In this document: piece after piece, positions 9,972 through 21,235 of the stretch
How positions within the stretch are numbered: the stretch's first letter is position 1
Layout: each line of letters begins with the position of its first letter
NCBI GenBank assembly: GCA_031772625.1
Contig: CM062812.1
Span: 734,859,714 to 734,923,713 of the forward strand
Length of the DNA: 64,000 nucleotides
Origin: Pinus tabuliformis
Taxonomy: Eukaryota > Streptophyta > Pinopsida > Pinales > Pinaceae
Direction: 5' to 3'
The notes under the pieces: model-generated
Told to the model about the DNA's origin: nothing
The model's database searches: none
Seen by the model: the letters and a program-made list of their open reading frames with translations, nothing else
Position numbers and translations under genes: made by a program

Positions 9972-11440
9972 TGTTGGCATTATGACACAGGTGTTTTCCT
10001 TGATGGCAACTCACTCAGAAGAAAGATCATAGTACAACAAGTTAACAGCATAGAGTTACAGATCAGACTTCATAGAATGAAGAAAGAGAGGTATAAGCAG
10101 GTTCACCATTGGCCAAGTCCTGTATACACGCAGATTCATTGTATACAAGTCACATATACGTACACACCCACTTTCACAAAAGGAAAAGCATGCATACCTT
10201 GGAAAACTAAGCTTTTGGTTCAAAGCATTTGGTCCATGGTATCAGGTCCGAGGTATTGACCCTAGATATTTGGTCCAAGATATTGGTCCTAAGTGGTTTT
10301 GGTCCATGGTATTGAGAAAGGCCTACAAACTATAAAAGGAGGAGAATATCATTAGGCCAGGGTGTGCAAGTATCGAATATCTGATGAGGTGTGAGATCTA
10401 ATATGTAGGTGATTGGCTTATGGTGTTGTGCTTGATCTGAAGCAAGGATGAACCCTAGCATTTGATGAAGGATAAGATCTAATGATGTATTACGATCTTA
10501 AGGCTTGAGGTGAATTATCTTTATATGGTTTGATCATGTATCTGAATAACTGACGCATATTGTAGTCTGTAAATATATTGATTTGGGTATGACTGAAGTC
10601 TGGGATAGTTGTAATGTTTAAATCATCATTTATAGATTTGCACGCAGGTTCACTTTAGAAAAGGAGCATATACACACTGGTTCTGCATATCAAAGCAGCG
10701 TATACATCATAAATTTTATTTTCAGATCAGTACACTAGTTCACTTTGAGGAAAGCACGTATGCACACAGTTTCAACACATGGAAGTAGCATATACCTTAT
10801 AAAATATGTTTTAATTTCTTCTATTTATTGTTAGTGTTCTGGGTTCTGGCTTGGGTCCAGTTACTCTATTCTGGTGACAGCATTCTGAATGATTAGATTG
10901 ATGGGTTGTCAAAGTGATTGATTAATTCGGTTGTGGTTGGTTTGAAAGGAAATTGGTTGATGCAGATATATTTGATGATTGAATGATGTTCTTGATGGAT
11001 CTAGTCTGAAAATTTATGAAATGTGGTCCCTGGAAGAAAAGAGAAGGTTGTAGCCTTTTGTAGGCTGGCACCTATATACTAGTAAACATATCAGCTAGTA
11101 CAAGAGCTAGGGGGTTCTAGCTCCCTTCCAGTAGAAGTTGTAGAATGAGAGAAGGTTGTAGCCTTTTGTAGGTAGAAGCCTGCACACTGGTATAAGACTG
11201 CACCAGTACAAAAATTGTAAACATAATTTTCTTATTATTAAAATAAGACAAAGACGACAACAGCAGATGGTTTTCACCCACATTTGGTTTCCGCCTTATA
11301 TCTTGGTGTTCATGTGTGTTACTTATGTGTGATGCTTTATTATGCTTTTACTACACTGTCTAATGAATTCCTGATATACTGTTTTTACTGCACTATCTAA
11401 TGAATTCTTGATATTTTTTTTACTGCACTGTCTAATGAAT
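9972..11440 (+). repeat. 3' LTR of the SIRE-like element, truncated
   Basis: It is collinear with the 5' LTR from TGTTGGCATT to the 'gcactgtctaatgaattc' segment. There it breaks into about three 36-bp tandem copies (11347, 11382 and 11418) and ends. The last 190 bp or so of the LTR, including the CAACA terminus, are missing. Confidence 0.82.
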
Positions 11441-12935
11441 TCTTTTATGTGGACACATTTAAACTCAGAGTGTGGGGGTATTCATTGTTATATATTTCAT
11501 GTTTGCTGGTTCACTTGATTATGCTTTTCACAAACCATGCCTTCACCAACATGGGTCAACCAATGCACTAGTGGCTGATTGGAAATATCACTTTGCATGA
11601 GCAGACCCATGCACAATTAGCTTAGGAGTAGGAGTAGTGCTTTCTTTATGTTTTATTTTCTTGCATGCATATTTTCTCTCTTTGTTTGTTTGTTTGCTTG
11701 CTCACGTACTTTTCTTACTTGATTTTCTTTCGCATTATCCTCTTCTCTTTGATTTGTTATTGTTTTGTTTGCTTGTTTATGTCTGTAGGTTAGTTTCGCA
11801 TGAAACCATGTGTGACTCTTAAGAAAAACAGGGTAAAGTACAAGAGGAATTGTATGAATATCAACACTTGCTTATATGTTGTATTCTATCTTTATGTAGA
11901 ACTTATTGTCTTTAGTCAATGATACACCAATTGAAGGTACATTCCATTCGAAGTGAATCTTGGTGAAAACACAACACTTGAGCTCCTACTAGTACAACCT
12001 ACTTTAGTCATATTTTTTTGGGTTAATCCTTGTCAACTCAGTCAAAGTTGAGTGGGAAAACCTTAACAAGTATGTCAAAGGTATATATTAAATACTTATC
12101 TAAAGGAACAACCTCTTCTACTCTCAATAAGTTGGGATCCCTCTTCTGCCTATAAAATATATAAGTGCCTAGGCATAGCTCTTTGAAAAATAAAAATAAA
12201 AATGAAAATTTTGAAAAAATAAATAAGGTGAAAGAAGAGAAAGGCTTCCTGTGTAGAAAGGTAATGTAAGTAACATCGGCAAAGTATTGACCAGGCTTGC
12301 TGGCAGTAGATCCATGCTTGTGTTCCTACGTGAATCCATGAGGACATTGTCCAAGCCTGCTGGCAATAGAGCAACACCAGAGATGAAATTTAAACTCTGA
12401 CAGTCATATTACTTGTGCACCAATATAACCCTCATCACTAATCGAAAAAACTAAGTTGAATTGGCTTGGAATGTGTGTTTACTAATCAGGAGCATGGCAG
12501 GTGTTACATATTTCACTCAAGCTAGTGTGCAAACCATGATGATCAAAGAATCGAAAAATACTTACGAAGGAGTTAGACTCACTTTCTACGAAACAAGGTC
12601 CATTTAGAGAGTTGACCAATGTTGTAGTAGCTATAACCATCCTCTAAGTTTTTTCCTTAGCTTTGTTTTGGAGCCTCACTAGCAACCATCGTTAGCAACA
12701 TGTCTTGCACTGCCTAGGTACATCTACTTCAGTTAAATTTCTTGTCTTATCAGCTTGTGTTGGCTAACTTGTTTACTGTTCACCTACAAGCTAACATCCC
12801 ATGACTTGGTCTTAAATTGGCTGTTGTACTCACTTGGAGAAATGCGTGGAACTGGAGGACAACCAACCTTTCTCTCCAACATTATGCAAAACATGAATGC
12901 AACCTGCTACTCTCCACAAATGCACAAAGCAATCA
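11441..12935 (+). other. Unassigned spacer, probably decayed LTR-element DNA
   Basis: I see no gene. The stretch begins with 'actcagagtgtgggggta', reminiscent of purine-rich tails before gypsy LTRs. It has a (TTTG)n-like run near 11680-11700 and a lone segment at 12269 starting like copy A1. The short frames look random. Confidence 0.3.
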
Positions 12936-14170
12936 GACTCCCTTACCCCTGAAAATTGTGCAGAGCATCCCATCAAATAGATTACTATCAGAATTTTTGA
13001 ATTTTTGGCTAGCAGCCTTGGCTTCAGTCTGGAAATTGCGCAGAGCTTGAGGGGTAGCAAGAGTGACTGAGCCCAGAAACTATGCAGAAATCATCCATAG
13101 GCTTTTTGTCCACTGCATGTGCTCCAAAGTTGACTTTTTCCCTCTAGGACTGAGAAATCATGCCTTACATACATGGGCACCCTTTTCTTGAAAAAGAAAA
13201 TAGAAGAATGAAAAAATCATCCCTAGATTTTAGGGATTCATTTTTAGTAGCTAGAGGTTACATGCAAAATCCATTTTAGAAACCTCCCACCAAGTGTCAC
13301 TTTTTCCTAGATCTGTGGCATGAGCGTCATAAGCCTTGATATTGTCAAAACTATTTATTCAACACTTCAGAGCTAATTCCTCACTTTCATCTTGGAGCTC
13401 TGGCATCCCCATTGCATATAGGAACCTTTGGCACACTTAACTCACCTTTTTCCAGGTAAGTCTGATTTTCATATATTTTTCTACTTTTGTGGTGCCTTTT
13501 GTATTTTAGCTTGTGTGAGTGTTGTTTTATTTGTTTCATTGAACTCTTGCTGTCATTTTAATGTGCGTTGTCTTGTAGAAGCAATCTTTCAGGTTTTTCA
13601 TTGCATCTCCTTGATATCGAATGCATGATATTGTTTCTACACTAATGGTCGTCGTTGTGGTGACTCGCTTCACACACTAAGTTGATTTTCCCATTTTACT
13701 AAATACTACATTCACTGATCATGTGCATGTTCATTCACTCACGTATGCACCCAATTTCACACATGCATTCAGTCCATACTATTTTTAGTCGCCCATCAAC
13801 AGGTCTGAGCTGCCTTGGCTTGAACCTTGCCTTGCCTGGCTTGCACTCCGAATTTCTGTGATGGAATACCTTTCCTTGATCCCAAAAATTATGAGGATCT
13901 TGCCTCACACTAGCCTCCCAATATTTCTCTATGCAATTTTGAGAGGTAGTGCCTCCATTGGCCCTCGGAATTATGCAATGCAGTTTTACCGGGTTGGAGT
14001 CATTTTGATCGAAATTGCACAATGCACAATTTCATTCCTCTACAAGCCAAGATGGAATATTCTCTGTGCAGTTTCAGTAGTTAGTTAGCGCACTGACAGT
14101 CTGTACTATGTTCTGGGAAGTTCTGGCAGTGAGTCTCCCAGCCTCCTAGTGAAAATTGCACAAATCTTCC
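12936..14170 (+). repeat. Region with nine scattered copies of a 'gaaattgcgcagag' motif
   Basis: Imperfect copies of a 14-16 bp motif lie near 12951, 13031, 13074, 13849, 13920, 13965, 14010, 14054 and 14151. They are irregularly spaced and some are diverged. No coding frame is evident. It may be part of an LTR or a leader upstream of family A copy A2. Confidence 0.45.
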
Positions 14171-14233
14171 AGTGAGTCACCCAGGTGTGTTGCATGTTAG
14201 TCCTCAAGTTGATTTTGGTTTTCAACTGACAGA

Positions 14234-17200
14234 TTGCTTGCCATGAGTCTTTCTCTGTCTCTAGGTATCATAGGTGTTCAATATTCTCTCAACAATATAG
14301 GAACAATGGTTTCCAAGGGAGCAGTGTCAAAGGACAGCATTGAGAGCACAGTTGGAGATGTGGTCAACCAAGTATCTATGAGCTTGCCCATATATGAAGA
14401 GCTAAGTTGTTCATACACAAGAAGATAAAGATCAAATGGCAGGACATCAGTGACATCTTTTTAGGCACTTTTGAGGAGATATGAAGGACCGTATAATCTA
14501 TGTCAACATACACAAGTTTGGATTCCACTAGATTACATGCAGGTATCCCACGTTTCCATGCGTGGACATGATCCACTAGATTGTTTTGCATACTGATACA
14601 GAGACAATGGTATTGAACAATGTTAGTGTAATAGAACTTGATTCCTTTAGGGCACAGGACTTTCAGGAGATGTAGTCAGTAGTCACAATGGTGGCACACT
14701 TCACGAGGTCCAGTAGCAGCGAAAACTCAAGAGACATCTTAAAGAGTTGGGTGAAAGAGTCATCTAAGTTCAGGACAACATCCAACCAAGTTTATAAGAC
14801 AAGGATACTATGGAAGGGTTATCATCTCTTGGTCATATTCTCATGCCACTTATACAACCAAGAGAGTACAAAGACATTCCTGCAGAGCTGGGTGATTATG
14901 TTGGATTAACTGGCAAAAAAAGGAAGACCTTTCAATTGGTCTGACATGTTGGCTCTCCAGCTGAAGGGACAAATAGCAAAAGCCTGACATTTGCCCAACG
15001 GTCAACAAGCAAATATTTTCATGTCTGCTTACATACTTGATGCAATTTGTGCTCGTCAGTAGTTCCCTACCTTGTGTTGGGTATGGATACCTTCAGAAGC
15101 CTCTGTGTACACCTATTGTAGGTTGTTCTCCGAGTGCAATTTCCGTGGAGTTATAATATAGCTAGTAGGCCACCTCATCACCCTGGTGTATAGGATGATC
15201 TTTGAGCAAGATCTGCCTTGCATGTTAGAGGGAGAGATGGAGGCCTTTGTTAAAATAGCATGTTGGTATGCCTCACCACTTGGTACCTTCATTCGGATGT
15301 ACAATGCGGATAAGGCTCCACATGTTTTACCGAATTTTTTCATGGATTAGCTGGTCATGGAATAATTTTCATACCACATCTCAAAAGGTTTATCAGGAAG
15401 ACTGCACATAAGGAAGAAGGCACCTTGCCCAGGTCTTCCTTTGTGGATCGAGTTGTATGAGATCCATATTCCCAAGCATGCTGAGACTGAGATAGAGTAA
15501 TTCCAGAGGTTCACCTTCAGCACTAGAAGTTTCAATCCATATGACCTGCATCTCTTAGTGGAAGACCATTGTGTGAGAGTGTATCATCTTTCAATCCACA
15601 GGGTTTGTCAGTTGCCCGAGGAAGATCCACGGAGATACTGCTATAACTTCGCAAGGCTCAATGAACTGGTGACAATGGCTGTAGAGTGGTTAGCAGTGTA
15701 GAAGGCAACATCATCTCAGAGAGTAGTAACATCAACAACATGAGAGGGAAGCAAACTTGCACTTGACAAAGGAAAGAGGAAGGTTTTCAACAGTGCAGAT
15801 GCATAGGAGTGATGCAAGTTCAAAGAATATCCACTCGTACTGAGAGAAGCTTTGGAGATTGAGGCAAAGAGGTGACAACTCGATAGAAGGATTGGACAAA
15901 GACCAAGGGAGAAGTAGAAAATAGAGGAGGCCGAGAAGGAGTTGCAGTATTTGAAGCAACAACTAAGGGAAGAACAAGAGTTGCGTAGAAGAGAGAAGGA
16001 TGCATAGCAGGACCAGTAATAGCATGATGCAAATCATGCACACATTGATGAAACTACACCCATACAGGTTATTGATTCATCATAACAGCTAGCAGATAGA
16101 AAATAGGGTGAGCAGTTGTAGGAACAGGATGTTTCTCAGGAGATTAAACAGACGTTGGAATAGATGGACATGGGTGTTGTTTAGCCCGAGCTATATTAGG
16201 ACATTGACCTTATGCATAAGGACCAAGAGGTCACTCCATTAACTTCATAAGGTTCAAGAGTAAAGAAAGTCCCAAGCAATCATGGAGATACTGAAATCCT
16301 TGAGGACAATATAGAAGTAGATGTGCACAACATATCCTTCAATGAGCCATGACACAGAGTTGTGCAATCGTACAGAGTTCCCACCCCAGATGTCAATGTA
16401 TCTCCTACACAGTTTGAAGAATGAGTGATCATGTCCAACGTGTGCATACATGCAACTCCATTGGCCAACGCTATGAATCCATATGCCAAATCCACTAGCT
16501 CAAGTGTGAGATTCTTAATAGATTAGAATGAGTGCATGGCTAAGGACTTACAAGCAACCAAGAATGCAGAAGAGAAAGCTACAACATCCACCAGGGAAGA
16601 GTTGAAGAAAGAAATACTTGATGAAGTATTGTCTCTCTACACATAATTCAATTGTCCATCTTAATGGTTGTCAATAGCGTTGTGCTAGGAGAGCATGCAT
16701 CTTGACAAATGAAGTATCATATCTCTATACATAATGCAATTGTCCATCTTAATGGTCGTCAGCAGCGTTGTGCTAGGAGAGCATGCATTTTGACAGACAT
16801 AAAAAATGTTGTTAATCACATGCAGATATCAAAAATGAGGTACAAGGGAGCCCCATTACACTTACCAAAGATGATGAAGCCAAAGGCAATGGAGTTGAAG
16901 ACACGCATCCAGATTCAGATCTAGAACTATGAGGAACTCCCACAACTCATCACCCTCTTACATGCTTCACATGTACGAGTGTTCAGGAGAATGGATGTCA
17001 TTATGCACACGCATTCAATCCCATCCATTGGCACACTCACCAAGGCAAAAGAGAAGAACAAAGTAGAACTGGAGCTAGACACGTGCTTTGACTAGTTGAT
17101 GTGCATAGCCACCAACGTAGAATTATAGATGAGCGAACATACTATGCACCAGTATGTCACGGGTCCGACTGCACTCAAGACCATGATGCACATGCTATCC

Positions 17201-17390
17201 GACGAGGTGGACAAAGATTCCAAATCAATGTACCCGGACGCAATGGAGGCAAGAATTCACTTTCAAAAGGATGTCACCACGAAGTACGCAGACACCATAA
17301 CGAACTAGCAAGCTTGGTATTAGTTCACCACTATTGATCATCAAGAGGATGTCGAAGAGTTAGTCTTCCCATAGCTCCCTAAGTCTTAGT
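14234..17390 (+). pseudogene. Family A unknown protein, longest copy (A2)
   Basis: This is the most complete copy, about 1050 codons with stops. The start at 14234 is the first plausible ATG and is uncertain. Conserved blocks, by comparison with A1, A3, A4, A5 and A6, are, in order: FMSAYILDAICAR (15018-15056); IRKKAPCPGLPLWIELYEI (about 15408-15465); RYCYNFARLNELV (15631-15669); a coiled coil with REEQELRRREK (15905-16010); PTPDV (16380-16394); KKEILDE; and a C-terminal block ending in SMYPDAMEARIHF and EELVFP. A segment of about 80 bp near 16640-16720 is duplicated in tandem. No polymerase, protease, integrase or zinc-knuckle motif is seen. The protein could be a structural (gag-like) or novel product of a non-autonomous element. 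The function is unknown. Confidence 0.6.
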
Positions 17391-18298
17391 GATGTCTTGT
17401 ATGGCTTACTCAAGCCCATTTTTGTCTCACATTGGTACATGTGCAGATTGTATTGTAAACATGTTGTAAAGTGAAAGACCAAGTGTCAATAGTAGAATGT
17501 AAATAGTCATGTGTAAGTTGAAGAGTCATGAGGGTAGTTAACGAGTCACAAAGGGGATTGTTAAGGGTCACCCCACCCTTTGCTATATATAAAACCTCAT
17601 GACTCATTGTACAGGATTTTGGGAGCCAAGCTTTCGATAGGTATAAATTAGAGCATGTTTGGAGTGTATTGTAACAAGTCTTTGGAGTGTATTGTAACAA
17701 TGCAAAGCTAGTACATGTCTTTGGAGGAGTAGGCGGTAGTGACTGTAATGTTCCACTATCAGGGCTAGTGGTTTTCATGGTTGTATGTATGGTTGGATAT
17801 TTCACTCTTTTAGTATAACGGAGCCAACATGTTTCATGCATATATTTTTATTGTAGTTCAGCTATCCTAGTTACTATAATGATGTATGTAGATGTAATTT
17901 ATGCATATATGTATGGACTATTATGTATGTGTTTGTATGAATATTATCGAAGCATGTTGTTGGTATAATCCATCAATTTGGATCGTCGGTTATCCTTCTT
18001 TCCATCTCGTGATGTCTTTCATCTCGTGTGTTCCCTTTCAAGTTGCATGCTATCATAGGCTTCCAAGGGGCTCACTCCTCTCCCATTCCATGTGTTAGAG
18101 CCTTTCATGCACCTTCCTTGACTTGTTTCAAGGTCACACCCTCGCCTCCAACAAGGACATTTGACTTACCTCTGTGCACAACCGCATTCAAGGTGATACC
18201 GTACTACCCACTGTTGGGACTTGTATTCCAAACGGTCTAAGTTCTAGTTGGAACTTCTTATGAGGGAGACCCCCTAACATGCTAGTGTGTCTAACATC
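17391..18298 (+). repeat. Family A LTR-like tail (copy A2)
   Basis: It matches 1616-2502 along its length. A TATA-like 'tatatataaa' begins at 17584, and a 45-bp internal duplication ('ggagtgtattgtaaca') lies near 17660-17700. It ends near 18298, where the next base run is coding DNA of copy A3. Confidence 0.5.
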
Positions 18299-18299
18299 A

Positions 18300-20130
18300 T
18301 AAACACAGTTCCAGAAGGTACATTTATAATATCCTTTGGATGTCATATTTCTCCTCATATCATGTCGTGATATATGACTAATAAGGTGCTCTTGCAAGAA
18401 GTATCGTATCGGCTGGATAAAGGGTTGTTAGGAGTTCTTCACAAAAGGAAGAAAGACCCTTGGCCCACTTTCCCTTCGAGGATAATATTGTTTGAGCTGA
18501 AAAGCCACAAGGTGAAAAATGCCAAGATATAAGAGTTGGACTCCTTGCACGTTGCATTCAAGGACTTTCAAGGATATGATCCCAAGAGAGTGTGCAAGAA
18601 ACATTATGAAAAAATTAATTTTTGTTAGGGATATTCATCAATGAATACTGTGGTATATGAGAAGGTAAAGAACTATTACAATGCTATAAGGAGAACATAT
18701 ATAGGAATTGAAGCCAGTTCCCCCCAAGTTTCACCAGCTCAAGATGTACAGGTACATGAGGCACTACAAACAACAAGTCAAGTAAGGATTGCAACTCCCA
18801 GGAAAAGGATCAAACATGATCCAACAAGAGAAAGTAGCAGGAAATAGAAAGAAAACCCATTGAATAGCGGAGCTAATGAAGTTGAACAAGAAAGGAGATA
18901 ATTATAAGGAAAGATGAATTAGGAAGAATAGGAGAGGAGGAAACAATATGAATTTCTTCAAAAGAGACATGACAAAAAAGAGGAAAGAATGAGAATAGAA
19001 GAAGAGTAGCAAAGGTAGTCACAGGAGGAGGGTGCAACCTAGAGGTTGGAGGAACGAAATTTTACTGAGGAAATAAAGGAAGAATTGGAGGAAGATGATA
19101 CCATCCTTCCCATAGATGATAAACATGTCCTCCAATAGAACCTCCTCTTATAGGTGGCGATATCCCATTTGGAGAAATGGGAATTACGCCTCCACTTGAA
19201 TATAGAGTTATGATGTGTGTAATGTCACATTTGATCAACTGAAAGAAATGATCATGCAAAAAAGATGAAGATACTTCCCAAATGATCCTTAGAATTTGGT
19301 CTCAATATCCATAGAAAATGTGGTAACTGTTAACAATAGAAGGAATCCCTAGGTAATCTTGGAGACTAATGTTTCTTTTTCTATAACAGCATAGGATAAC
19401 TCATAATATATAGTGAATGAGAATTCATGATTGAGGAAATAATTTTCTACAATAAATAAACAAGCATAACATCTCCTTGTGGAAAACAAACGATTATCTT
19501 CCCATAACTTTAATATAGAAAAATGGAAGTCAGCCATATACGAGGAATTGTGGTCAATGGAGGATACCATGGCACAATTATATGATGAAATGATACTTCT
19601 TCATGAAGTAGCCAATGCCCCTTGTTGGTATATAGAAGAAGAAACTAGAAGTTCTAAAACTTTTAAAGGTGGCAAACATAATTGTTGATCAACTCTGGGA
19701 ATGGGCTGCAAAATATCCAGATGTTTCGTGATCGTTTGTTAGAAAAGACATGATTGCTAGTGAAATATGTAGAGTACAACTAAGACGCCACCATAAAAAT
19801 TGTATATGTCTTGGAGAATAATCGATTAATTCTATTGCGACCTTTAGTCAACTATACAATGGCTTAGAGTCTCTATCACAAAAGTAGGGGGTACCTTTAG
19901 TGGGATCACTTGGAGAGGTCTGCGGTAGGAAAATCATCTTTCAGGATGTGAGGCAGTACATTGAGAAATTTAGGCAGACATCAACACAAGAAGTGTTGGA
20001 AATCACTAAAGACATTATTCTACAACATACCATTTCACCAGCTAAATCTCACATGGATTTCTAATGGCTATGGAATAGTGAATAATCAAGCTCCAAATAT
20101 ATATTGACAGAAGCACTGGTGGTGAAGATT
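18300..20130 (+). pseudogene. Family A unknown protein, diverged copy (A3), N-terminus missing
   Basis: It starts abruptly at a VPEGTFI-like position equal to SPLGTFI in A2. It continues with LHKRKKDPWPTFPSRIILFEL, AFKDFQGYDPKRV, a charged coiled coil (about 18930-19080, with ERRKQYEFLQKRHDKKEERM), a proline/glycine patch and a C-terminal helix region (19479-19690). It ends near 20130. It is much diverged from A1/A2 and closer to A5. Many stops are present. The break at 18299 directly abuts the A2 tail, so A2 probably inserted into this frame. Confidence 0.5.
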
Positions 20131-21235
20131 TGATTTGCAACAGACTTTCTAGTTTAGATCAAAGTCATTTCTATGGAATTCAAAGCATGGCATGTATACA
20201 TTACCAATGAGCTCCATAAAGAAGCAAGTGACTTATCTATTTGAAAACATCTTTGTCCTATTACTAGTTTTGTCTCATATAGCCACTGTCTTATATTCAT
20301 TTTGTATTTTGTAATAAATGAAATGTAATAAAGTCCAAGAGCCACATGTGGAATGTAAAGGGTCATGTATAGAATGTGAAAGGTTGCATGGAATCCCATA
20401 GGTCATAGAAGTTGAAGAATCATGGGGAAACTCATAAGCCATTGTCATTTGTTATAAATATGTCCTCTTAACTCAAGTAAAGGTCTTGGATTCTTAGAGT
20501 CTTGGTTTGGCTTCTCTTGTATCACATAGGAGATAGATCATTCTTTGGAGAAGCGAATTGTGGCTTAGAGTCTTGATTTGGCTTCTCTTGTATCACATAG
20601 GAGATAAATTATTCTTTTGAGAAGCAAGTTGTGGTTTCATGTTCCACCAATAGATATAGTGTTTCACCTATGTAGTCATGTACTTCAAATATTTCATTCA
20701 TAATCAAAACCTCCTTTGATCTAACACTTCTTCGTGAATGTATCATGGATGTAGTAAGACTATTATTGCTATGTTTGTAGTAAATGTTGGCGTAATTACA
20801 TACTAAGACTGATGAACTATTTCATTGCTTAGATGTCAATATTGTTAAATGAGTGATGTTATGTTTTCATGATTATTGTCTATCTTGTGAACTAATTTGT
20901 AGGTAAAACAACAATCATTTCTCTTCATTCTCGGGTCTCCCTTAGGATAATAATATTACTTCCCTAACCGAAGGCTCATTTCCCTTTACCAGTCATGGAA
21001 GTTTCTTGCACATTCTACATTTGGTGTTACACAAACCTTGCATACTTTCTACCCCAAAGATGTGTTTGTGATCTCTTGTGTATGCATTGTAACCAAGGAG
21101 TATCTCTAAAACCTTTCTAATGTTGGTCGGACAATATAACTAGATGGGACTCCTACACCAAACAATGTGAGGTCTAATTGGGACCTCACATTGGGGAGAT
21201 CCCCTGCATGTTGATGGTATCCAAGACCGTCAACA
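20131..21235 (+). repeat. Family A LTR-like tail (copy A3)
   Basis: The tail has the same layout as A1/A2: 'tttgtctcat', 'gaatgtaaagggtcatgt', TATA-like 'ttataaata' at 20452-20460, a duplicated 60-bp 'cttagagtcttg' unit (about 20485-20610), and the end 'ggggagatcccctgcatgttgatg' followed by CAACA at 21231-21235. The terminal CAACA agrees with the end of copy A4. Confidence 0.5.

Larger units (their letters stand above)
2503..11440 (+). mobile_element. Ty1/copia LTR retrotransposon, SIRE-like, nearly full length, inactive
   Basis: The element is about 8.9 kb. In order it has: a 5' LTR (2503-4130), a tRNA-Met-type primer site, gag (4191-5477), a second zinc knuckle and protease, integrase, reverse transcriptase and RNase H (frame ends at 9053), a 0.9-kb non-coding stretch with five purine runs, a polypurine tract and a 3' LTR (9972 to about 11440). 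Integrase lies before reverse transcriptase, which defines copia. The gag, the long 3' non-coding stretch and the repeated GGGGGAG runs suggest the SIRE/Maximus lineage. Stops, two or more frameshifts and a lost 3' end make it dead. It inserted into the tail of family A copy A1. The target duplication cannot be checked because the right end is missing. Confidence 0.9.
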
